Program-made: the position numbers and the translations under genes
Assembly: GCA_020633675.1 (NCBI GenBank)
Contig: JACKDE010000004.1
Location: 620,001 to 684,000 of the forward strand
Direction: 5' to 3'
DNA: 64,000 bases
Origin: Deferribacteres bacterium
GTDB taxonomy: Bacteria; Zhuqueibacterota; Zhuqueibacteria; Zhuqueibacterales; Geothermadaptataceae
Notes under the pieces: model-generated
What the model was told of the DNA's origin: nothing
The model's database searches: none
The model's input: only the letters and a program-made list of their open reading frames with translations
Shown here: positions 8,351-17,606 of the stretch, piece after piece
Layout: each line of letters starts with the position of its first letter
How positions within the stretch are numbered: position 1 is the first letter of the stretch

Positions 8351-10981
8351 CTATCCGTTCACCATCCCTTGCACAATGCCCGGCACTTCTTTCAGCGCCG
8401 CATCGATTTTATCGGTATCCTTGCCGCCAGCGAGCGCCATGTGTGGCTTGCCGCCGCCCGAACCACCGGCAATCGCCGCCACTTGTTTCACGATATCGCC
8501 CGCGCGCAGCTTTTTGTCCTGAATCAAATCATCGGTCACAATGCATACGAACGTGACTTTCTGGTTGATTTCGGCAGCCAGCACGCCCACGCCCGAACGC
8601 AGCTGATTACGCAGGGTGTCGCTCATCGTGCGCAACTCGTCGACATTTTGCGCATGGACTTTGGAAGCCACATAGCGGAAGCCGTTCAAAGCGCTGGCCT
8701 GTGCCACCAGGCCGGAAATTTCCTGGCCCGCCAGCTTGCCGCGCAAGCTTTGCATTTCATGTTCCAGTTGCCGGCGCTGCTCGAGCAACTCCTGTACTTT
8801 CGTGGTTAAATCATCGCGTTGACAGTGCAATAGTTGCTGCAATTCATCCTCGATACGGCGGGCTGAGCGCAGGTAAGCTTCTGCTCCGCTGCCGGTTAAC
8901 GCTTCCAACCGCCGGATGCCGGCAGCCGCACTCGATTCCGCAAGAATGTTGAAATAGCCAGCCTGGCCAGTGTGCGTCAAGTGGGTGCCGCCGCACAATT
9001 CGAGGCTGTAATCGCCGATTTTCACCACGCGCACGGTTTCGCCGTATTTTTCTTCAAAAATCGCCATGGCGCCGAGCTTGCGGGCCTCCACAAATGAAGT
9101 CGTGAAGGTTTCGATTTCGAGGTCTTGCCGGATGTGCTCGTTGACCTGGCCTTCGATATCCTCGAGCTGCGCAAATTCCATTTTCTGAAAATGGGTCACG
9201 TCGAAACGCAGCCGCTCTGGCGACACCAAGCTGCCGGCCTGGCTGACATGGGTACCGAGGGTATCACGCAGGGCCTGATGCAGCAAGTGCGTGGCCGTGT
9301 GGTTGCGTTCGGTATCACGGCGCCGCGCAGCATCGACGCGCGCGATCACTTTGGCTTCGCCAAGCTCACCATCGACTTCGCCGACATGCACGATATGCGA
9401 GCCGACTTTTTGGGTATCCAAAACCCGGATGCGAAATCCATCGCCTTCGATGATGCCGCGATCCCCGACCTGGCCACCAGATTGCGCGTAAAAGGGCGTG
9501 TCCGCCAGGGTAAAAAACACCCGGCCGTCTTCACGCATCAAGCGCCGGATTTCGGTGTCGGCTTCGAGGTCGGTGTAGCCGATAAAACGCGAGGCCGTGC
9601 CCTTGCTGAGCTCGTCCCATTTCTCCGGTTGGTAGTCAATCGCCAATTCCCATTTGCCAGCTTCGCGTGCGCGTTTGCGCTGTTCATCCATCGCCTCCTC
9701 AAATCCTGCGTTATCGACCGTCAGCGATTGTTCGCGCGCCATCAGCTCAGTCAAATCGAGCGGGAAGCCGTAGGTATCGTAGAGCCGGAACGCTTCATCA
9801 CCCGGAATGGCAGTTTTGTTTTTCTCGCGCACTGTCGTCACGATTTTTTCAAAAATTTCCAGGCCGCGATCGAGCGTCTGGTTAAAGCTCTCTTCTTCTG
9901 ATTTGATCACCAGCGAAATGTATTCCTGTTTTTCGCGCAATTCGGGAAACACCTCGCCCATCATTTCGGTCAGCCGTGGCACCAGCTTGTAAATAAACGG
10001 CTCATGCAGTCCGAGTGTGCGGCCGAAGCGGGCGGCACGCCGCAAAATCCGGCGCAGCACATAACCACGGCCGTCATTCGAAGGCAGGCTGCCATCACCG
10101 ATGGCGAAAGTTAGCGTACGGATATGGTCAGCGATCACACGGTGCGCCATGCCATTATCAGGGCCGGGGTAGTTAACACCTGACAATTTACTGATTTCCG
10201 AAATCAGGGGTGTGAAGACATCGGTATCGTAGTTCGAATCTTTTCCCTGTAGTACGGCAACGATACGTTCAAAGCCCATGCCGGTGTCGACATGTTTGGC
10301 TGGCAGCGGCTCTAACCTGCCGCTTTTCAGACGGTTGTACTGGATGAAGACCAGGTTCCAGACTTCGATTACGCGCGGATCATCGGCATTGACAAGCTTG
10401 CCCCCGGACATATCCGGCGTCAGATCGATATGGATTTCGGAGCAGGGGCCGCAGGGACCGGTGTCACCCATTTCCCAGAAGTTGTCTTTTTTGCCAAAAC
10501 GCAGCACATTTTCCGGCTTAATATCAGTCACTTCTTTCCAGAGATTTTCCGCTTCCGTATCGGGCTCGAGACCGTCCGCATCATCGCCGGCAAATACTGT
10601 GGCGTACAGCCGCTCCTTCGGAATACCCCATTTTTCCGTCAGCAGCTCCCAGGCCCAGGCGATGGCTTCCTTTTTGAAATAATCGCCGAAGGACCAGTTG
10701 CCCAGCATTTCAAAAAAAGTGTGGTGATAGGTATCGAAACCCACGTCTTCGAGATCGTTGTGCTTTCCGCTCACCCGGATGCATTTTTGGGTGTCCGCTG
10801 CGCGCTTGCTGGCGGGCTCTTCGAGGTCCAGGAAGATATTTTTAAACTGATTCATACCTGCGTTGGTAAAGAGCAGGGTCGGATCATCCTGCGGCACCAC
10901 CGGCGCGCTCGGAACGATAGCATGCTGTTTTTCTTTAAAAAAATCGAGAAAAGATTGTCTGATTTCTGAGGCTGTCATCAT
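8351..10981 (-). CDS. alaS: alanine--tRNA ligase
   Basis: 876 aa class II synthetase of normal length. Motif 2/3 region intact (T-N-A-G-M-N-Q-F-K, G-D-T-G-P-C-G-P-C-S-E-I-H, G-R-G-Y-V-L-R-R-I-L-R-R-A). The editing domain metal site is complete: H-x-x-x-H in H-T-A-T-H-L-L-H and C-G-G-T-H. The C-Ala coiled coil and G-G-S-G-G-G-K-P tail are present. The reading frame extends upstream to 11026, but the ATG at 10981 is preferred because AGG lies 8 nt before it and the family starts there. It follows an AT-rich orphan gene that interrupts the usual recX-alaS neighbourhood. Confidence 0.97.
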   Translation of the reverse strand: MMTASEIRQSFLDFFKEKQHAIVPSAPVVPQDDPTLLFTNAGMNQFKNIFLDLEEPASKRAADTQKCIRVSGKHNDLEDVGFDTYHHTFFEMLGNWSFGDYFKKEAIAWAWELLTEKWGIPKERLYATVFAGDDADGLEPDTEAENLWKEVTDIKPENVLRFGKKDNFWEMGDTGPCGPCSEIHIDLTPDMSGGKLVNADDPRVIEVWNLVFIQYNRLKSGRLEPLPAKHVDTGMGFERIVAVLQGKDSNYDTDVFTPLISEISKLSGVNYPGPDNGMAHRVIADHIRTLTFAIGDGSLPSNDGRGYVLRRILRRAARFGRTLGLHEPFIYKLVPRLTEMMGEVFPELREKQEYISLVIKSEEESFNQTLDRGLEIFEKIVTTVREKNKTAIPGDEAFRLYDTYGFPLDLTELMAREQSLTVDNAGFEEAMDEQRKRAREAGKWELAIDYQPEKWDELSKGTASRFIGYTDLEADTEIRRLMREDGRVFFTLADTPFYAQSGGQVGDRGIIEGDGFRIRVLDTQKVGSHIVHVGEVDGELGEAKVIARVDAARRRDTERNHTATHLLHQALRDTLGTHVSQAGSLVSPERLRFDVTHFQKMEFAQLEDIEGQVNEHIRQDLEIETFTTSFVEARKLGAMAIFEEKYGETVRVVKIGDYSLELCGGTHLTHTGQAGYFNILAESSAAAGIRRLEALTGSGAEAYLRSARRIEDELQQLLHCQRDDLTTKVQELLEQRRQLEHEMQSLRGKLAGQEISGLVAQASALNGFRYVASKVHAQNVDELRTMSDTLRNQLRSGVGVLAAEINQKVTFVCIVTDDLIQDKKLRAGDIVKQVAAIAGGSGGGKPHMALAGGKDTDKIDAALKEVPGIVQGMVNG

Positions 10982-11144
10982 AGTACGTACCTGTCTGTCA
11001 TTTATCGTGTTGCCGCTGCCGGCCAATCTGTCCGTGCCGGCTCACGGTTTTTAAAAAGTATTAGAAATTGTAGGTGACGTGATCGCTTTTTGCAGAGTTG
11101 TATTTATGTAAAGATTAGCGTAATAACTTAAGGAACTAAGACAT

Positions 11145-11864
11145 TTAAATCTCTGTGCTAAATTTGCTGCCGGGAAGAATCCAGGGGCTTTCCAGAACTT
11201 CAGTCCAATTATACTGAGGAATTGCATGAAGCGAATTCAACGCTTCAGCAGCCAAAAGCACATTATATTTACAAATAGTATCATCTAAACTCTTCAATGC
11301 TGTATCAAGTTCATCGAAAATAGGGAGCCGTTTAATAGATCCCGGATTGGAAAAATGTGCTATTCTCTTATTTGTGAAGCGACGAATTCTTTCTGTATAA
11401 TCTTCAATTTTTCTCAAATCTGAACGAACTTGCGCTTGAGTCAACACATCTTTATCAGGACCAACTATTTTATCAAATGCGATTTCGCTAGCGCGAACCT
11501 TAGTTGACTTATTATACCCAAGAGCCAAAAAGTATCTTCTGTTTATTACCCCTGGATTTTCTAATATTTCAAATAGCATTCTCCACAGTGAACGTGATCG
11601 TTTGTCTTGATCAGCAAACCTTCTAATTCCAACACACACGGCAACTATATAGTTTCTGCACATCCAATCAAAAAAAGTATTTGGTGCTAAAACTTTTTGG
11701 TTTTCTTCAGCGATCTTTTGCAAGTCCCAGAATATCTCTTTTTTGCGAAGAAGATCTGCAAGATCGTCTTTTAAATGCGGCAACCACGTTTTCCACTTTC
11801 GTCGAAGTTTTGAATGATTCAATGAATTCTCATTAAACAGTCTCGGTCTAATTCTTTTGGGCAT
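11145..11864 (-). CDS. AT-rich orphan, possible HEPN/AbiU2-like protein
   Basis: 239 aa, all-helical by eye, no signal or membrane segment. The mid-region V-C-V-G-I-R-R-F-A-D-Q-D-K-R-S-R-S-L and the later R-R-F-T-N-K-R-I-A-H-F resemble the AbiU2-type HEPN fold, whose members end with a K/R-x-x-A-H element. A strict R-x4-6-H HEPN catalytic pair is not clear, since the residue five before the His is Asn. Base composition is much more AT-rich than recX and alaS on either side, a sign of recent acquisition. Family assignment is tentative; HEPN/AbiU2 proteins are often abortive-infection or toxin components, but no antitoxin partner is seen. Confidence 0.55.
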   Translation of the reverse strand: MPKRIRPRLFNENSLNHSKLRRKWKTWLPHLKDDLADLLRKKEIFWDLQKIAEENQKVLAPNTFFDWMCRNYIVAVCVGIRRFADQDKRSRSLWRMLFEILENPGVINRRYFLALGYNKSTKVRASEIAFDKIVGPDKDVLTQAQVRSDLRKIEDYTERIRRFTNKRIAHFSNPGSIKRLPIFDELDTALKSLDDTICKYNVLLAAEALNSLHAIPQYNWTEVLESPWILPGSKFSTEI

Positions 11865-11937
11865 TGTATATCATTAAAACATTGTTGAGCATAATGGATT
11901 CGAAGGGGAATCAGAAAGTTCTTACTATCTGATAAAT

Positions 11938-12606
11938 TCACTCGAAACACACCTCAAGCACTTGCTGCACCACATCCCAGTCGAAGCCACGCCGTTTCAA
12001 AAAGCCGATCAGCCGGGCGCGCGCTTTTTCCGGCGGCAGATCGCGCAGGCGTGCGATCCGCTTTTCGGCCAGCGCCAAAGCCAACGCGAGCGGCGAATTC
12101 TCTTCGTACACTTGTGCCACGGCTTCATCCCGCAGCGCTTTGTGAATGCCAAATTTTTGCAATTCCCGACGCAGCAGCTCAGGGCCGAGCGGCTTTTGCA
12201 CCACCCGGCTGCGCGCATACTGAAACGCAAATTGCCGATCGTCAATATAGCTCAAACTTTTGCATTTCGCAACCACCCGCGCGATCAGCGCCGGGGGATA
12301 CTCGTAGCGCGCCAGCCGGTCTTCGAGCTCTTTTTGGCTGCGGGCTCGGGTCGCCAAAAAACGAAACGCGCGATGGCAGGCGCGTTTGTACTCTTCGCTG
12401 CATAAAATCTCATCCAGCAGCGCTGCGTCGACATGCTGGCGAACATGCAGGCCAAACTGCGCCACCACATCCGCATCGAGACCAAACGCAAACTCGCCGT
12501 CGATAAAAACCGACAAACGATTTTTGTGCTTGAGCTGTGGTTTTAGCGCAGTGATCGTGCCGCCTTTGGGGAGCGTGTCCATCACTTTACTCTGCAGTTC
12601 GCTCAA
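11938..12606 (-). CDS. recX: recombination regulator RecX
   Basis: 222 aa, three-helix-repeat RecX. Typical pieces: V-F-I-D-G-E-F-A-F-G-L at about 34, F-L-A-T-R-A-R-S-Q-K-E-L-E-D-R-L in repeat 1, Y-I-D-D-R-Q-F-A and G-P-E-L-L-R-R-E-L in repeat 2, L-I-G-F-L-K-R-R-G-F at the C-terminus. RecX modulates RecA filaments, and recA lies two genes upstream. The TTG start at 12606 overlaps the stop of the YbjQ gene; an ATG at 12582 (214 aa) is an equally good choice because neither has a strong ribosome site. Confidence 0.92.
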   Translation of the reverse strand: MSELQSKVMDTLPKGGTITALKPQLKHKNRLSVFIDGEFAFGLDADVVAQFGLHVRQHVDAALLDEILCSEEYKRACHRAFRFLATRARSQKELEDRLARYEYPPALIARVVAKCKSLSYIDDRQFAFQYARSRVVQKPLGPELLRRELQKFGIHKALRDEAVAQVYEENSPLALALALAEKRIARLRDLPPEKARARLIGFLKRRGFDWDVVQQVLEVCFE

Positions 12607-12920
12607 ACGCTGACGGCAGTACCGCTGACGCTTACCATCAGCATGCTGCCCTGCGCACCGACTGTTTCATAATCGATATCGATACCCACGATGGCATTAG
12701 CGCCAAGATCGCGGGCCGTTGCGGCCATTTCCTGAAAGGCAATATCACGAGCGCGCTTCAGTTCTTTTTCGTAGGCTGCCGAGCGTCCGCCAACGATGTC
12801 ACGGATACCGGCAAAGAAATCTTTGAAAATATTGGCGCCAAGAATGGCCTCGCCTGTCACCACGCCATGATAGGAACGGATGGATCGGCCTTCGATGGTC
12901 GGAGTTGTAGAGAGAATCAT
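12603..12920 (-). CDS. YbjQ/UPF0145 family protein
   Basis: 105 aa, full length for the family, which forms small ring-like homo-oligomers of unknown function. Seen: T-P-T-I-E-G-R at 6-12, Y-H-G-V-V-T-G-E at 18-25, the A-Y-E-K-E-L-x-x-A-R-D-I-A helix and G-A-N-A-I-V-G-I-D-I-D-Y-E-T. It sits between recA and recX with its stop overlapping the recX start by 4 nt, which implies coupled expression. Confidence 0.9.
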   Translation of the reverse strand: MILSTTPTIEGRSIRSYHGVVTGEAILGANIFKDFFAGIRDIVGGRSAAYEKELKRARDIAFQEMAATARDLGANAIVGIDIDYETVGAQGSMLMVSVSGTAVSV

Positions 12921-13091
12921 GTTGTCATCCTTTCGTTGATTTTTGATGATCTATTCTGGCGAAAACGAGCCAAAACGAGAAAAGAAATCATCACAGAGTT
13001 CGCGTTCGCAAAAAAATTCAATACAACTCAATGGCTTTCGTGCGCTCCACGGTTGATAAAAATTCGCAAATGACACCACCAGTTGTCAGCA

Positions 13092-14135
13092 TCAGCTTTT
13101 GGCTTCTTTCGGCTCTTCTGCAGGCTTTGCGCTGCTCACCAATCCGAGCTCTGTCCGCACTTTGCCTTCGATTTCCTGCGACAGTTTGGCGTTTTCCTTC
13201 AGGTATTTTTTTACATTTTCACGGCCCTGTCCCAATCGTTCTTCACCGTAGGAAAACCAGGTACCGCTTTTCTGAATGATGTTTTTCTCGACTGCCAAAT
13301 CGATCAGATCACCTTCTTTCGAGATGCCGGTGCCATACATAATGTCAAATTCTGCCTGGCGGAACGGTGCAGCAATTTTATTTTTCACCACTTTGCATTT
13401 GGTGCGGTTGCCGACCACATCCTCGCCTTGTTTGATGCTCGAAATGCGGCGAATGTCGATGCGCACGGATGAATAAAATTTCAGTGCGCGGCCACCGGTT
13501 GTGGTTTCGGGGCTGCCGAACAACACGCCTATTTTTTCGCGCACCTGGTTGATAAAAATCACCGAAGTTTTTGATTTGCTGATCGCGCCAGCCAGCTTCC
13601 GCATCGCCTGGCTCATCAAGCGCGCCTGCAAGCCCATCTGTGAATCGCCCATTTCGCCTTCGATTTCCGCTTTCGGCACCAACGCCGCTACCGAATCGAT
13701 CACGATCACATCGATCGCATTGCTGCGTACCAGTGTTTCGGTAATTTCCAGAGCCTGTTCGCCGGTATCCGGCTGCGAAATCAGCAAATTGTCGACATCG
13801 ACGCCAAGGTTTTGGGCATAATTGGCATCCAGCGCATGCTCAGCATCAATGAACGCTGCCAGGCCTCCCAGTTTTTGCGCTTCTGCGATCACGTGCAGCG
13901 TAAGAGTGGTTTTACCGCTCGATTCCGGGCCATAAATTTCAACGATGCGGCCGCGTGGAATACCACCAACCCCGAGTGCTGCATCCAGCGAGATACTGCC
14001 GGTTGAAATGGTCGATACCGCCACCTTGGCGCGATGGTCGCCCAGACGCATAATGGAGCCTTTGCCAAACTGGCGATCAATGTGCACCATCGCCGCTTCA
14101 ATAGCGCGTTTTTTTTCATTTGAGTTCGTTTCCAT
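13092..14135 (-). CDS. recA: recombinase RecA
   Basis: 347 aa, complete. Walker A G-P-E-S-S-G-K-T-T at about 68-76, D-A-E-H-A-L-D, Walker B V-I-V-I-D-S-V-A-A-L, the G-D-S-Q-M-G-L-Q-A-R-L-M-S-Q loop 1 and F-I-N-Q-V-R-E-K-I-G. The frame can be read from a GTG at 14147, but the ATG at 14135 has AAAGGTGGGG six nt upstream and is the better start. Downstream 12921-13091 is a short spacer before ybjQ-recX. No LexA box could be recognised by eye. Confidence 0.98.
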   Translation of the reverse strand: METNSNEKKRAIEAAMVHIDRQFGKGSIMRLGDHRAKVAVSTISTGSISLDAALGVGGIPRGRIVEIYGPESSGKTTLTLHVIAEAQKLGGLAAFIDAEHALDANYAQNLGVDVDNLLISQPDTGEQALEITETLVRSNAIDVIVIDSVAALVPKAEIEGEMGDSQMGLQARLMSQAMRKLAGAISKSKTSVIFINQVREKIGVLFGSPETTTGGRALKFYSSVRIDIRRISSIKQGEDVVGNRTKCKVVKNKIAAPFRQAEFDIMYGTGISKEGDLIDLAVEKNIIQKSGTWFSYGEERLGQGRENVKKYLKENAKLSQEIEGKVRTELGLVSSAKPAEEPKEAKS

Positions 14136-14211
14136 ATACCGCCCCACCTTTCATTTTTCGTGATTTGGATGATGTGATTTGACTATCCTTAACTCGCAAA
14201 AAAATAATGCC

Positions 14212-14262
14212 CTTTTTTGAATGTGCTGTTGGCCGTTGGCTCTTGGCTTTTAGCGGCTTCAA
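14212..14262. repeat. dispersed TTGGC-rich repeat, copy upstream of recA
   Basis: Contains GCTGTTGGCCGTTGGC followed by CTTGGCTTTTAGCGGC. The same pattern of GTTGGC/TTAGC words recurs at about 43935-43996 (smpB-tyrS spacer) and, in weaker form, at 19765-19830 (upstream of dnaX). Short intergenic palindromic family. Confidence 0.5.
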
Positions 14263-14269
14263 GCAATGC

Positions 14270-14851
14270 TCAGACATGCTTGCCTGGTTGCAAATCGAAT
14301 GTCGCCAGCGGCGTGTAGACCGCTCCGCTCGGCTGCAAATCGCTTTTCATCAGCACCAACTCGGCGCAATGCACTTTCCGGGACTCAAGCTGTTTGTTTT
14401 TCAAAAATCCGGCTGTTTGTGCACAGCGGTCGCTTTTGGCGCGACCGAGCGTTAAGTGCGGTGCAAAAGCGCGACACTCTCTGGCAAAGCCAATCTGCGC
14501 CAGCGCATCCTCCAGTTCAGTCACAAGTGTATTCAACTCGGCCGGCACGTCTGTAGTACCCACCCAAAACACCCGCGGTCGCTGAAAATTGGGGAATGCA
14601 CCAAGTTTGTCGATGGTGAGCTTGAATTCGCGTTGTTTTTCGGCAAGCTGCCGCACAATTTGACTCACCTGCTCAACCTGCGCGTTTTCGATATCGCCCA
14701 GGAACTTGAGGGTGAGATGGATTTTTTCGGGCTTCGACCAACTGATACGTTCGCCGAGCGCCCTGCCTTCATCTATCAAGCGGCCAAGCGCTGCCGAAAC
14801 ATGTTGATCAATTTCGAAACAGATAAATGCTCTCACCGTGCCTTTTGTCAC
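14270..14851 (-). CDS. thpR: RNA 2',3'-cyclic phosphodiesterase (ThpR/LigT)
   Basis: 193 aa, 2H phosphoesterase fold. Both catalytic H-x-T/S-x motifs are present: H-L-T-L-K-F-L-G at about 45 and H-L-T-L-G-R-A at about 132, with R-A-F-I-C-F-E at the start. It hydrolyses 2',3'-cyclic phosphates on RNA and may act as 2'-5' ligase in vitro. It starts with GTG overlapping the cinA stop (GTGA), consistent with the cinA-thpR-recA order known in many bacteria. Confidence 0.93.
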   Translation of the reverse strand: MTKGTVRAFICFEIDQHVSAALGRLIDEGRALGERISWSKPEKIHLTLKFLGDIENAQVEQVSQIVRQLAEKQREFKLTIDKLGAFPNFQRPRVFWVGTTDVPAELNTLVTELEDALAQIGFARECRAFAPHLTLGRAKSDRCAQTAGFLKNKQLESRKVHCAELVLMKSDLQPSGAVYTPLATFDLQPGKHV

Positions 14852-16089
14852 CCGTCCCCCTTGAGTGCTTTAAACAAAAGTAGCAGGGCCGTTGCCGCGC
14901 TGCGCTCCTGGTTGATTTCGCGATCATTGGCAAACATGTAGCGATGCGCGCGGGTTTCAGTCGGCGTCGCCAAACCTATATAGACCAGCCCGACCGGCTT
15001 TTCCGCAGTTCCGCCACCCGGTCCGGCGATCCCGGTCACGCTCAAACCATAATCTGCATCAACGCGATGCCGGACACCACTGGCCATCTCCACTGCGGTC
15101 TGCTCACTTACGGCCCCATGCGCAACCAGTGTCGCTTCCGATACACCCAATGCTTTGATCTTCTGATCGTTGCTGTAAGTGATCATGCCGCCCAAAAAAT
15201 AGTCCGAGCTACCGGCGATGCTGGTCATTTTGTGGCAAATCAGGCCGCCAGTACACGACTCCGCCACCGCAACTGTTTGCTTCCTGCTTCGCAAAATTTC
15301 GCCGACAACCTGCTCCAGCGGTATGTCGCCTGTTCCGTAAATGTATTTGTCGACTTTAGCTCGTATGTGTTGGTCGGCAGCCCGGCGGTGGGTTTCGACA
15401 TTTTGTATTGTTCCAGCCTTGATCGTCAGGCGCAGATCGACACCGGTGTATTTTGGCAGAAATGCCAACCGTCCATGCTGCTCGATTTCAGCGACATTGT
15501 CGAGTTTCTCCGCCAGCACAGACTCTGGAACCCCGGCAGTGCGCCAGGTATAATGCAAAATGACCTGATCCCGGATCTGCTCCCGCAGTATCGGCAGGAT
15601 GCTGGTTTCCATGATGTATTTCATTTCGCGCGGCACGCCAGGCAAAACAAAACAATATTTCTCATTTTTTCGAAACAACATGCCTTGTGCCGAGCCAACT
15701 TTATTCGGCAAAATTTCAGCATTGTCCGGCAGCCAGGCTTGCCCTTCGTTGTTAGCCGGCATCTGGTATCCGCGCGCTTCAAAATAGCTTTTGATTTTAT
15801 CGAGTACCGGCTGATGAAACACCAGCTTGCCGCCAAAATAATCGGTTATCACCTTTTTGGTGATATCGTCGTGTGTCGGCCCGAGCCCGCCCGTTACGAT
15901 GGCGACAGTATGTTTTGCCAACGCAGCATCGAGCGCTTCGACGATGGCCTGTGCTTCATCGCCGACTGTAATGACCGTATCGAGCAAGAGTCCGATGTCG
16001 CTGAGCTTTTGGCCGATCCAGGCGGCATTGGTGTTGATTGTTTGCCCGATCAGCAACTCATTGCCGATCGAAATGACACACGCGTTCAT
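14848..16089 (-). CDS. cinA: CinA: ADP-ribose pyrophosphatase / nicotinamide-nucleotide amidase
   Basis: 413 aa, both domains. N-terminal MoCF-like domain: G-N-E-L-L-I-G-Q-T-I-N-T-N at 8-20, V-T-G-G-L-G-P-T-H-D-D at about 65-75, F-V-L-P-G-V-P-R-E-M. C-terminal amidase domain from about 250: A-E-S-C-T-G-G-L-I, S-D-Y-F-L-G-G, S-V-T-G-I-A-G-P-G-G-G and K-P-V-G-L-V-Y-I-G. It recycles NMN and pyridine nucleotides and is often found next to recA. ATG at 16089 with AAAAGGATC upstream. Confidence 0.96.
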   Translation of the reverse strand: MNACVISIGNELLIGQTINTNAAWIGQKLSDIGLLLDTVITVGDEAQAIVEALDAALAKHTVAIVTGGLGPTHDDITKKVITDYFGGKLVFHQPVLDKIKSYFEARGYQMPANNEGQAWLPDNAEILPNKVGSAQGMLFRKNEKYCFVLPGVPREMKYIMETSILPILREQIRDQVILHYTWRTAGVPESVLAEKLDNVAEIEQHGRLAFLPKYTGVDLRLTIKAGTIQNVETHRRAADQHIRAKVDKYIYGTGDIPLEQVVGEILRSRKQTVAVAESCTGGLICHKMTSIAGSSDYFLGGMITYSNDQKIKALGVSEATLVAHGAVSEQTAVEMASGVRHRVDADYGLSVTGIAGPGGGTAEKPVGLVYIGLATPTETRAHRYMFANDREINQERSAATALLLLFKALKGDG

Positions 16090-16326
16090 GATTTTTGCGA
16101 TCCTTTTGCATCGCGCGAGCGATGCTTTTGCAAAGAAAACGGGTTGATACCTGTTCGCGCAACTGGCACGTTATTGCGAAATCCTGCCCCTTGTCTGGCC
16201 TTATCAGCGGTAAAAAACCAGAAGTAAAATCAGTTGAACGAATTGTGGAAAATACGAAAAATGCATCGAGCAAGCAAGCAGGTTTTCCGGCACAGTCGTG
16301 CTGCCAGAATTTTGCGGGGCGATAGA

Positions 16327-16944
16327 TCAGAGATTGGGCAGGAAAAGCCGAAAAAAGGAAACAGCAAAGCCTTTTACATGGTGACGGTTTTCAACCAGAT
16401 AATGCACGCCAGTCGTCGCTGTGATGAACGTGACAGCATACATGATCTTTTCGACCAAGCCGAACGACTCGATGCGGCTGAACCAATTGGGAGAATCCAT
16501 AAAAAGGTTTGGTTTGTGCTTGAGCACCAGCACAATTAAAATCAGATAAATCGCGGCCATTTGTGAGGCGGTTTTCCATTTCGCAAAGGTGCTGGTGACA
16601 ATTGGCTTTTTGTGCTGCACAGCATAAATTCGCAACACCGTAATCACCAGATCGCGCAGGGCGATCACAATGACCATCCACAGCGCGACTTCGCCAATCA
16701 CGAAGAAAGCCATGAACATGGACAGTACCAGAATTTTATCTGCCAGCGGATCGAGGAACTTGCCCCACGAGGTGACGGAACCGAATTTTCGTGCGATGTA
16801 GCCGTCATACCAGTCGGTCAGAGATGCGATAAAAAACAGCACAAACGCGAGACAACGATAATAGAGCGTGTCGATCGTCAGGATATAGACGATCACTGGC
16901 GTGAGCAGAATACGCAACAGGGTGAGTTGATTGGGGAATGTCAT
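16327..16944 (-). CDS. pgsA: CDP-diacylglycerol--glycerol-3-phosphate 3-phosphatidyltransferase
   Basis: 205 aa integral membrane enzyme of phosphatidylglycerol synthesis. The CDP-alcohol phosphatidyltransferase motif D-G-x2-A-R-x8-G-x3-D-x3-D is read at about 45-70 (D-W-Y-D-G-Y-I-A-R-K-F-G then G-K-F-L-D-P-L-A-D-K). Four to five hydrophobic segments follow. It starts with N-Q-L-T-L-L-R-I. Upstream of cinA with a 237-bp spacer, the usual order. Confidence 0.94.
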   Translation of the reverse strand: MTFPNQLTLLRILLTPVIVYILTIDTLYYRCLAFVLFFIASLTDWYDGYIARKFGSVTSWGKFLDPLADKILVLSMFMAFFVIGEVALWMVIVIALRDLVITVLRIYAVQHKKPIVTSTFAKWKTASQMAAIYLILIVLVLKHKPNLFMDSPNWFSRIESFGLVEKIMYAVTFITATTGVHYLVENRHHVKGFAVSFFRLFLPNL

Positions 16945-17006
16945 GTGATTATCTGCAAATTCATATATAAAAGTTTATGAGTTTGTGCTCAATTTTGCAT
17001 CGCGCA

Positions 17007-17603
17007 TCACATTTTCACACGCTCTGACAGTGCCCGGGACAGCGTCATTTCATCAGCATATTCCAAATCCCCTCCCATCGGGATGCCGCGCGCGATACGG
17101 GTGATCTGCAGTCCGAATGACTGCATCAATTTGTTGAGATAAATCGCCGTTGCCTCGCCTTCGGCGTTAGCGTTTGTGGCCAGGATGACCTCTTCAACTC
17201 CTTTTTCGAGCCGTTGCAACAACTCCCGAATTTTTAGCTGATCAGGCCCCACACCATCTAATGGCGACAAGCAGCCGCCGAGCACATGATAGAGTCCACG
17301 ATATTCATTGGTGCGCTCAATAGCGTAGACATCGTTCGGCTCTTCAACCACACAAATTTGTTTGTGATTGCGGTTGTGGCTGGTGCATATTGCACAGGGC
17401 GAGGTCTCTGTGATATTGAAACAGATCTCGCAAAAATGCACTGTCTTTTTCAAGTTAATCAAAGAGCGGGAAAGCGCTTCAATCTGGCCTTCCGACCTTT
17501 TTAAGAGAAAAAAAACCAGCCGCTGAGCGGTTTTTCGACCAATGCCCGGGAGCTTTGCCAACTCTTCAATAGCGATTTGAACAGCTTGGGTTGTGGACTG
17601 CAC
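17007..17603 (-). CDS. recR: recombination protein RecR
   Basis: 198 aa, complete. HhH segment L-A-K-L-P-G-I-G-R-K-T-A-Q-R-L at 14-28, a C4 zinc finger (C-E-I-C, then C-A-I-C) at about 56-74, Toprim domain with C-V-V-E-E-P-N-D-V and the Walker B-like region A-T-N-A-N-A-E-G-E-A-T-A. Acts with RecO/RecF at gaps. GTG start at 17603, 3 nt after the ybaB stop; third gene of the dnaX-ybaB-recR unit. Confidence 0.96.
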   Translation of the reverse strand: MQSTTQAVQIAIEELAKLPGIGRKTAQRLVFFLLKRSEGQIEALSRSLINLKKTVHFCEICFNITETSPCAICTSHNRNHKQICVVEEPNDVYAIERTNEYRGLYHVLGGCLSPLDGVGPDQLKIRELLQRLEKGVEEVILATNANAEGEATAIYLNKLMQSFGLQITRIARGIPMGGDLEYADEMTLSRALSERVKM

Positions 17604-17606
17604 GAG

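Noticed and set aside
14944..16227. 427-codon plus-strand frame across cinA
   Set aside because: Antisense to a perfect CinA; its length reflects codon bias, not coding.
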